Shown here in pieces: positions 54,854 through 64,000 of a stretch of DNA of 64,000 bases. Position numbers and translations under genes: made by a program. The stretch's first letter is position 1. Each line of letters begins with the position of its first letter. The stretch lies in the NCBI GenBank assembly GCA_035550315.1, contig DASZPL010000117.1, positions 6,456 to 70,455 on the forward strand, read 5' to 3'. The DNA comes from DASZPL01 sp035550315 (lineage in GTDB: Bacteria; Actinomycetota; Actinomycetes; JAFAQI01). The notes beneath the pieces were generated by a model. The model saw only the letters and a program-made list of their open reading frames with translations. It did not search any database and was not told the origin of the DNA.

Positions 54854-56760
54854 GCCGCGCAGCCAAGGCCTCGGCGTTCAGCCTGCTCAGCGACGACGAC
54901 CTCTACCTGTTCAACGAGGGCACCCACCGCCGCCTCGCCGGCCGGCTCGGCGGCCACCTGCTCGACGACGACCGCGGCGCCTTCTTCGCGGTGTGGGCAC
55001 CGAACGCAACCGGCGTCGCGGTCGTCGGCGACTTCAACGGCTGGGACGGCGCGGCATCACCGCTACGCCCCCGCGCGACCTCGGGCATCTGGGAGGGGAC
55101 GGTGCCGGCTGCCGAGGCCGGGCAGATCTACAAGTTCGAGATCACCACCCGCGAGGGTCACCGGCTGCAGAAGGCAGACCCGTACGCCTCGCGCACCGAG
55201 GAGCCGCCGCGGACCGGGTCGATCCTGTGGAATCTCGACTACAGCTGGGGTGACGACGCCTGGATGGCCGAGCGCGGCCGGCGCAATGCGCTGGACGCGC
55301 CGATGTCGATCTACGAGGTGCACCTCGGCTCCTGGCGGCGGGATCCGAAGCGCTCCGACCGGATGCTCTCCTACACCGAGATCGCGCCGCTGCTCGTCGA
55401 CCACGTTCGCAAGGCGGGCTTCACCCACGTCGAGTTCATGCCGGTGATGGAGCACCCGTTCTACGGCTCGTGGGGCTACCAGGTCACGTCGTTCTTCGCG
55501 CCCTCCAGCCGCTATGGCACCCCGCAGCAGCTGATGGAGCTGATCGACACGCTGCACCAGGCGGGCATCGGCGCGATCCTCGACTGGGTGCCGTCTCACT
55601 TCCCGAGCGACGCGTTCGCGCTGGCCGGCTTCGACGGCACCGCGCTCTACGAGCATCCCGACCCGCGGCTGGGCTTCCACCCGGACTGGAAGAGCCTGAT
55701 CTTCGACTACGGCCGGCCGGAGGTCCGCGCCTTCCTGGCCTCGTCCGCCGAGCACTGGCTGACGGCGTACCACGCGGACGGGCTGCGGGTCGATGCGGTC
55801 GCGTCGATGCTCTACCTCGACTACTCCCGCCGCCCCGGGGAATGGCGACCCAACCGGTACGGCGGCCGGGAGCACCTGGAGGCGATCGAGTTCCTGCAGG
55901 CGCTGAACACCGGGATCTACGCCGACCACCCCGACGTGCAGACCATCGCCGAGGAGTCGACGGCGTGGCCGGGTGTCTCCCGGCCGGTGGATCTCGGTGG
56001 GCTGGGCTTCGGGCTGAAGTGGGACATGGGCTGGATGAACGACACGCTGCGTTATCTCGCGCACGAGCCGGTGCACCGGCGCTTCCACCACAGCGAGCTG
56101 ACGTTCCGCGGTGTCTACGCGTTCTCGGAGAACTACGTGCTGCCGCTTTCCCACGACGAGGTCGTCTACGGCAAAGGGTCGCTGCTCACCCGGATGCCCG
56201 GCGACGACTGGCAGCGGTTCGCGAACCTCCGGCTGTTGCTGGGCTACGAGTTCACCCAGCCCGGCAAGAAGCTGCTGTTCATGGGCGGCGAGTTCGGCCA
56301 GTGGTCGGAGTGGAGCCACGACGCCTCGCTCGACTGGCACCTGCTGCGAGACGCCAGCCACGCGGGAGTCCTCAGCTGGCTGGCCGACCTCAACCGTGTC
56401 TACCGCGACGAGCCCGCGCTGCACGAGCTCGACACCGATCCGGCCGGCTTCCGCTGGGTGCGCATCGACGACGCCGAGCGCGGCACGCTGTCCTACCTCC
56501 GCCAGTCTCGCGACGGGCAGACCGTGCTGTGCGTCATGAACCTGACGCCGGTGCCGCGCCACGACCACGTGGTCGGCGTGCCGGTCGGCGGGCGCTGGCT
56601 GGAGCTGCTGAACAGCGACGCAGAAGCGTACGGCGGAAGCGGCCTTGGCAACCTCGGCGTGGTCACCGCCGGGGACGCGTCATGGCGTGACTTCCCGCAC
56701 CACCTCGCGATCACCGTGCCGCCGTTGAGCTGCGTGCTGCTGAAGCCTGACGCTCGATGA
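54850..56760 (+). CDS. glgB: 1,4-alpha-glucan branching enzyme
   Basis: GlgB makes alpha-1,6 branches. The 636-residue GH13_9 protein carries a CBM48 domain (GAFFAVWAPNATGVAVVGDFNGWDG, about residues 44-68) and the barrel: PMSIYEVHLGSWRR, EFMPVMEHPFYGSWGYQVTSFFAPSSRYG, nucleophile in ADGLRVDAVASMLYLDY, Glu in QTIAEESTAWPG and Asp in LPLSHDEVVYGKGSLL. It is shorter than GlgB forms with an extra N-terminal N1 domain, as only one such domain precedes the barrel. Position between malQ and treZ suggests it works with GlgE on linear glucan. Confidence 0.95.
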   Translation: MSRAAKASAFSLLSDDDLYLFNEGTHRRLAGRLGGHLLDDDRGAFFAVWAPNATGVAVVGDFNGWDGAASPLRPRATSGIWEGTVPAAEAGQIYKFEITTREGHRLQKADPYASRTEEPPRTGSILWNLDYSWGDDAWMAERGRRNALDAPMSIYEVHLGSWRRDPKRSDRMLSYTEIAPLLVDHVRKAGFTHVEFMPVMEHPFYGSWGYQVTSFFAPSSRYGTPQQLMELIDTLHQAGIGAILDWVPSHFPSDAFALAGFDGTALYEHPDPRLGFHPDWKSLIFDYGRPEVRAFLASSAEHWLTAYHADGLRVDAVASMLYLDYSRRPGEWRPNRYGGREHLEAIEFLQALNTGIYADHPDVQTIAEESTAWPGVSRPVDLGGLGFGLKWDMGWMNDTLRYLAHEPVHRRFHHSELTFRGVYAFSENYVLPLSHDEVVYGKGSLLTRMPGDDWQRFANLRLLLGYEFTQPGKKLLFMGGEFGQWSEWSHDASLDWHLLRDASHAGVLSWLADLNRVYRDEPALHELDTDPAGFRWVRIDDAERGTLSYLRQSRDGQTVLCVMNLTPVPRHDHVVGVPVGGRWLELLNSDAEAYGGSGLGNLGVVTAGDASWRDFPHHLAITVPPLSCVLLKPDAR

Positions 56761-58585
56761 ACCCCCGCACCACGAAGCTGGGCGCGACCCGAGTGGGCAA
56801 CCGCGACTGGTCGTTCCTGGTTTGGGCGCCCGAGCAGCCGGAGCTGGCCGTGCGGATCTACCAGCCGGTGCTGCGCACGGTCGCGCTCGAGCCGATGGCC
56901 GACGGCTACCACGGCGGCGTGGTGCGCGGCCTCGACGAGGCGCCCACCTACCGGATCGCGCTGGCCGACGGCACGCTGCTCGCCGACCCCGCGTCGCGCT
57001 GGCAGCCGGAAGGCGTGCACGGACCGTCCCGGGGGTTCGACCCGACCGACTTCGACTGGACCGATGCCGGCTTCCACGCGACGCCGGTCGGCGACCAGGT
57101 CATCTACGAGTTGCACGTCGGGACGTTCACCGCCGAGGGCACGTTCGACGCGGCGATTGCGCGACTCGACGACCTCGCCGCGCTCGGCATCACCGCGGTC
57201 GAGCCGATGCCGGTCGCGCAGTTCCCCGGCCGTCGCAACTGGGGCTACGACGGCGTCTTCCCGTTCGCCGTGCAGGACAGCTACGGCGGCCCGGTGGCGT
57301 TCCAGCGCTTCGTCGACGCCTGCCACGCCCGCGGCCTCGCCGTGGTGCTCGACGTGGTCTACAACCACCTCGGCCCGGAGGGCAACGTGCTCGGGGCGTT
57401 TGCGCCGTACTTCACCGAGACCTACCGCACCCCGTGGGGCGCGGCGGTCAACTTCAGCGAGGCCGGCTCCGACGAGGTGCGCCGGTTTTTCACCGAGAAC
57501 GCGTTGATGTGGCTGCGCGACTTCCACGTCGACGGGCTCCGGTTGGACGCGGTGCACGGCATCGTCGACCCGACCGCCTCGCCGTTTCTCCGCGAACTCA
57601 CCGACGACGTCCGAGCGCTGGCCGCGTCGCTCGGTGTGCCGAAGTTCCTGATCGCCGAGAGCGCGGACAACAACCCGCTCGTCGTGTCACCGCCCGCCGT
57701 CGGTGGCCTCGGCTTCGACGCGCAGTGGAACGACGACGTCCACCACGCCCTGCACGCCCTGCTCACGGGTGAGCGGCAGGGCTACTACGCCGACTTCGGC
57801 GAGCCCCCGCAGCTGGTGCGGGCCTTCAACCACGGCTTCGTGCTGCGTGGTGACTACTCGGCGTTCCGCGGCCGGCGCCACGGCTCCACCGGTTTCGTCC
57901 CCGCCGACCGGCTGGTCGGGTTCGCGCAGAACCACGACCAGATCGGCAACCGCGCCGGCGCCGAGCGGCTCACCAGCCTGGTCGAGCCTGATGTCGCTCG
58001 GCTGGCGATGGCGCTCGTCCTGCTCGCGCCGTTCGTCCCGCTGCTGTTCATGGGGGAGGAGTACGCCGAGACCGCGCCGTTCCCGTACTTCATCGACCAC
58101 GGCGACCCCGACCTGGTCGAGGCGGTCCGCCGCGGCCGGGCCGAGGAGTTCGGCCGGGATGCCGACCGGTTCGACCCTGCCGACGAAGCCACCTACGCCC
58201 GGGCGCGGCTGGACTGGTCGGCGCGGCAACACCCGCCCGGGGCCGCGCGACTGGCGCTGGTGCGCCGGCTGCTCACGATCCGCCGGGAGCATCCGGCGCT
58301 GCGCGGCGAGGTGCTGGAAAGCCGAGCGGCCGCCGTCGACGGCGTGCTGAGCCTGCTGCGCCGTGACACCGGCGATCCGCTGCTGCTGCTGTTCAACCTC
58401 ACCGGCGGCCGGGCCGAGGTCACGGTCGACCCCGCGGCGCCCACCTGGACGAAGCTCGCCGACTCGGCCGAGGCCGCGACCGGCGGTGACGGCGCCGGAC
58501 TTCCCGACGAACTGAAAGCGGAGGAACGGTTGACCTTGCCGGCGTACGGGTTTGCGATCTATCGAGGCGTTGCCGGAGGGTCGGC

Positions 58586-58592
<7 letters not shown>
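56757..58592 (+). CDS. treZ: Malto-oligosyltrehalose trehalohydrolase
   Basis: TreZ cuts trehalose from malto-oligosyltrehalose made by TreY. The 611-residue GH13 enzyme has an N-terminal E-set domain (residues 1-95), GDQVIYELHVGTFTAEGTFDAAIARLDDLAALGITAVEPMPVAQFPGRRNWGYDGV, nucleophile in VDGLRLDAVHGIVD, Glu in FLIAESADNNP, and Asp in FAQNHDQIGNRAGAERL. The WGYDGVFPFAVQDSYGGP signature separates it from branching enzymes. Its start overlaps the glgB stop by four bases, and its last seven bases lie within glgX. Confidence 0.95.
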
Positions 58593-60699
<2,107 letters not shown>

Positions 60700-60703
<4 letters not shown>

Positions 60704-63195
60704 TCGGGCGCGGCCTCGGGGCGACGTACCGGCTGCAGCTGAACGGGCTCGGCTTCGCCGCCGCCGCGGACTTGGTGCCGCTGCTGCACGACCTCGGCGT
60801 CGAGGTCTGCTACGTCTCGCCGGTCACGCGGGCGCGGGCGGGCAGCACTCACGGCTACGACGTCGTGGACCCGACCGTGCTGGACCCGGCGCTGGGCACC
60901 GAAGCGGAGTTCGAGGCGCTGCTGCGCGAACTGGCGGCGCACGAGATGCGGCTGCTGGTCGACATCGTCCCCAACCACCTGGCGGCGTCGACGGAGAACC
61001 CGTGGTTCGCCGACGTGCTGCGTCACGGCCGGGACTCGGCGTACGCCGCTGTGTTCGACATCGACTGGCCGCAGCACGGCGGCAAGCTGCTGCTGCCGGT
61101 GCTCGGCCAGCCATTGCCGGACGTGCTCGCAGCCGGTGAGATCGCCATCGATGAGGCGGCGGTGGCAGCTCGCTACTTCGACCACGCCTTCCCGCTCGAT
61201 CCGCAACATCCGCCGTCGCCCGGTGAGGAGGTCGCGGCCGTCCTGCATCGGCAGCACTACCAGCTGGCGGAGTGGCGGGTGGCCAACCAGCAGCTCAACT
61301 ACCGCCGGTTCTTCGACATCAACGACCTGATCGGCGTGCGGCAGGAAGATCCCGCGGTGTTTGCGCAGATGCATTCGCTGGTGCTGCGGCTCGCGTCCGA
61401 CGACGGGGTCGCGGGTCTGCGGGTCGATCACGTCGACGGCCTGCGAGACCCCGGCAGCTACCTCGAGCAACTGCGGACCGCGGTCGGGGAGCGCCCGGCG
61501 ATCGTGGTCGAGAAGGTCCTGGAGCGCGACGAACGGCTGCCGGGTTGGCCGGTCGACGGGACGACCGGTTATGAGTTCGCCGCCGACGCCATCGGCTTGT
61601 TCGTGGACCCGGCTGGGGCGGACCAGGTGGCCCGGACAATCGCGACCGCCACCGGCGACGGGCGGAGCTTTGAGGAGCGAGCCGTGGCAGCCAAGCGGGC
61701 CGCGCTGACGGCGCTGTTCCCGCACCAGCTTGACGAGGTGGTGTACGCCTTTGCGGCTGCGATCAGCGAGCCGGTCGATCACTCGGCCCTGTCCGCGGCG
61801 GTCCTCGAGCTGACCGCGCGGCTGCCGGTCTACCGGACATACCGGCGCGCCGAAGAGCCGATGTCGGCCGCCGACCGGCGGTGGGTCGGCCGGGCAGTGC
61901 GAGCCGCTCGCGGCAGCCTGCCGTCCGCGGCAGAGCGGGCGCTGGCCGCGGTGGCCGCCGTCATCACTGGCCCGCTGCCGGCCGACGGCACCGCCTGGTT
62001 GGCGGTCGCCGACTGGCAGCAACTGTCGAGCCCCGCGACCGCGAAGGGGGTCGAGGACACCGCGCTGTACGACGCCGGTCGGCCGCTCGCCGCCGCTGAC
62101 GTCGGCGCCGATCCCGACCGGCCTGCTGTCGAGCCGCCTGAGTTTCACGCCCGGATGCGGGATCGGCAGCGGCGTGCCTCGCGCGCGCTGAACGCGACGT
62201 CGACGCACGACAGCAAGCGGAGCGAGGACGTGCGCTGCCGCCTGGCTGCCCTCTCCGAGATCCCCGATGCGTGGGAGTCAGCGCTGCGCGAGCTGTCGCG
62301 ACTCGCCTGCACGGGCAATGACGACTCGGTGCGGCCGGATGCCGCGGACCAGCGCTACGTCTTCGAGACCCTGGTCGGCGCCTGGCCGCTGGACGGCAAC
62401 CCCGATGCCGACTTTCTCGCGCGAATCACGACTCACCTGACGAAGGCGGCGCGCGAGGCGAAGCGTCACAGCAGCTGGCTCGATCCGGACGAGGCTTACG
62501 AGTCCGCGCTTCAGAACCTGGCCGAGCGTGTCGTCGACGGCCACCCGGCCGGCTTGCGTCGTACCGTCCAGCGGATCGTCACCGAGATCGAGTGCGCCGG
62601 CGGCACCAACTCGCTGGCGGCGGCGGTCCTGAAGGCCACGGCGCCGGGCGTGCCGGACGTCTACCAGGGCTGCGATCGCTGGGCGTTCAACCTGGTCGAC
62701 CCGGACAACCGCCGGCCGGTCGATTGGGCGGCGCACCGGGCGTCGCTCGCCGGCCTGCCCGAGCTCTCGGATGACGCGGACCATTCCGCCGAGGTCGCGG
62801 AGCTGCTCGCCGGATGGCGTGACGGCCGGGTGAAGCAGCACGTGGTCCGGCAGTCACTGCTCGCTCGTCGCTCGCTGCCGCGGTTGTTCGGCGACGGCCG
62901 CTACCTGCCGCTCGACGTCGCTGGCGACTACGGCTCGAGCGTCGTTGCGTTTGCTCGTCGGCGTCGGGATCAGTGGGCCGTGACGATCGTCCCGCGCTTG
63001 ACGCGACCGCTGACGAGGCCGGGCGAATTCCCGATCGGCGACCGTTGGGGGAACACGGCGGTCAAACTGCCGGCCGGCGCGCCGAGCCGATTCCGCAACC
63101 GCCTCACCGGGCGGGAGGTCGGTGTGACGCGCGGCCGGTGGGCGCTCGCCGACGTACTTCCAGACTTGCCGGTAGCGGTGCTGGTCAACGGCTGA
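60700..63195 (+). CDS. treY: Malto-oligosyltrehalose synthase
   Basis: TreY converts the reducing-end maltose of a glucan to a trehalose unit. The 831-residue GH13_26 enzyme opens with GATYRLQLNGLGFAAAADLVPLLHDLGVEVCYVSPVTRARAGSTHGYDVVDP, has LLVDIVPNHLAAS, nucleophile in VAGLRVDHVDGLRDP, Glu in AIVVEKVLERDERLPGWPVDGTTGYEF and Asp in NATSTHDSKRSEDVRCRL, all TreY hallmarks. The start is GTG 60700, overlapping glgX (GTGA). It is the last gene of the seven-gene run; 122 bp separate it from the phospholipase-type gene. Confidence 0.95.
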
Positions 63196-63317
63196 CCCGA
63201 CGGTGTGGCGGCCGGGCAACCTTCGCTTGCTCGCCACCGATGCGTCACCGCCACGTCCGCTCTGCGTTGCCGGTGCGCGGTCGACTACGCCCGTCCCCAA
63301 CCAAGGAGAGGCGTGGA

Positions 63318-64000
63318 ATGCCAAGAACTCGTGTGAAGGCCGCGGCAGCAGCCGCGACCGTCGTGACGGTCGCAGCCACGACGCTTGCCGGTGCCGGCAC
63401 CGGCACCTCAGCTGCCGCGCCGCCGGACCGGACCACCACTCCCATTCAGCACCTGGTCGTCATCTTTCAAGAGAACGTCTCGTTCGACCACTACTTCGGC
63501 ACCTACCCGAACGCGACCAACGCCGACGGGCAGCCGTTCACCGCGGCACCGCACACGCCGGCGGTCGATGGGTTGACGCATGCCCTTCTGACCGCGAACC
63601 CGAATGGTGTGAACCCGCGTCGCTACGACCCGGCCAGCATCAACGACGTGCTGACCTGCGACCAGGACCACGACTACGGCGACGAGCAGGCGGCATTCGA
63701 CCACGGCGCGATGGATCGGTTCCCGCAGACCGTCGGCAACGGTTCCGGCTCCAGCCCGGAAGGCGGCCCGTGCAGCGCCGGTGACGTCATGAACTACTAC
63801 GACGGCAACACGGTGACGGCACTGTGGAACTACGCGCAGCAGTACGCGATGAGCGACAACTCCTACGGCACCACCTTCGGCCCCTCGGCGCCGGGCGCGA
63901 TCAACTTGGTCTCCGGTGACACCGGCGGCGTCGACATGGCGCACACCGCCAACAATCCGTCGGTCTCGACCGCGACCGACCCTAACGCCGACCTGACGCC
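63318..64000 (+). CDS. Secreted phospholipase C/phosphoesterase-family protein, cut at window end
   Basis: The first 227 residues of a PF04185-type phosphoesterase. A signal peptide (residues 1-33, ending near SAAA) leads to IQHLVVIFQENVSFDHYFGTYP, the metal-binding N-terminal motif (Glu and Asn ligands) of bacterial phospholipase C and acid phosphatase AcpA proteins, then the conserved CDQDHDYGDEQAAFDHGAMDRF and NYYDGNTVTALWNYAQQYAMSDNSYGTTFGPSAPGAINLVSG, where Thr or Ser near STFGPS-type positions acts as nucleophile in the family. AAGGAGAGG stands before ATG 63318. The substrate (phospholipid or phosphomonoester) cannot be told from the visible part. Confidence 0.9.
   Translation, partial: MPRTRVKAAAAAATVVTVAATTLAGAGTGTSAAAPPDRTTTPIQHLVVIFQENVSFDHYFGTYPNATNADGQPFTAAPHTPAVDGLTHALLTANPNGVNPRRYDPASINDVLTCDQDHDYGDEQAAFDHGAMDRFPQTVGNGSGSSPEGGPCSAGDVMNYYDGNTVTALWNYAQQYAMSDNSYGTTFGPSAPGAINLVSGDTGGVDMAHTANNPSVSTATDPNADLT

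Noticed and set aside
60824..62208. Large antisense frames within treY and other operon genes
   Set aside because: These Arg-rich frames are typical shadows of high-GC coding sequence, and treY on the other strand has all its catalytic motifs.

Overview
The window is GC-rich, gene-dense chromosomal DNA of an actinomycete. The lineage signs are mshA (mycothiol), carD, an RsiG-type anti-sigma factor, a PASTA Ser/Thr kinase, GlgE, a CIRCE-controlled groEL without groES, frequent GTG starts, and many genes whose start codon lies 6-7 nt behind a TAnnnT or CAGGAT box (leaderless style). Gene order mixes blocks I associate with mycobacteria (XRE regulator/HBHA; mshA-ybjN-gpm; lpqE-carD-ispF-cysS-rlmB) and with Streptomyces (otsB-thrC-moaD-groEL). 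I cannot name a genus. There is no phage, transposase, CRISPR array or rRNA.

Layout. 1-6.6 kb: Ig-domain surface protein, YgfZ-like protein, RsiG with both c-di-GMP motifs, asparaginase, XRE regulator plus HBHA-like protein, VOC protein, orphan ABC ATPase, CopD-like protein. 6.6-13.9 kb: coupled DUF2516-AlaX-phosphodiesterase-macrodomain run, an MDMPI-like/SDR pair, mshA-ybjN-gpm. 13.9-20.1 kb: lpqE-like, carD, ispF (no ispD beside it), then an AbiEi/DUF559 gene bracketed by two copies of a 55-bp palindromic repeat, cysS and rlmB. 20.2-27 kb: SigH-like sigma factor, PASTA kinase, tRNA-Thr, then a four-gene operon (TasA-like protein, second secreted protein, SipW-type signal peptidase, Hpt-REC protein) divergent from an OmpR-type regulator; four 11-bp-phased repeats lie between them.

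27-39 kb: glutamate dehydrogenase with a tandemly copied 3' end, DUF3263, LytR_C protein, otsB, SAM riboswitch-thrC-ThiS/MoaD protein, c-di-AMP riboswitch-NlpC/P60 protein, two CIRCE sites-groEL, sedolisin, pruA, and a small decayed patch. 39.7-47.5 kb: diguanylate cyclase, ECF sigma factor with putative anti-sigma partner, orphan EssC/EccC-like ATPase. 47.5-63.2 kb: one run of seven overlapping genes, glgE-treS/mak-malQ-glgB-treZ-glgX-treY, joining the GlgE route (trehalose to alpha-glucan) with the TreX-Y-Z route (glucan back to trehalose). The window ends inside a secreted phospholipase C-type gene.

Themes: alpha-glucan/trehalose cycling; nucleotide second messengers (c-di-GMP through RsiG and a GGDEF enzyme, c-di-AMP through a riboswitch); and surface assembly (TasA/SipW locus). 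All assignments come from reading the sequence; no database search was run.
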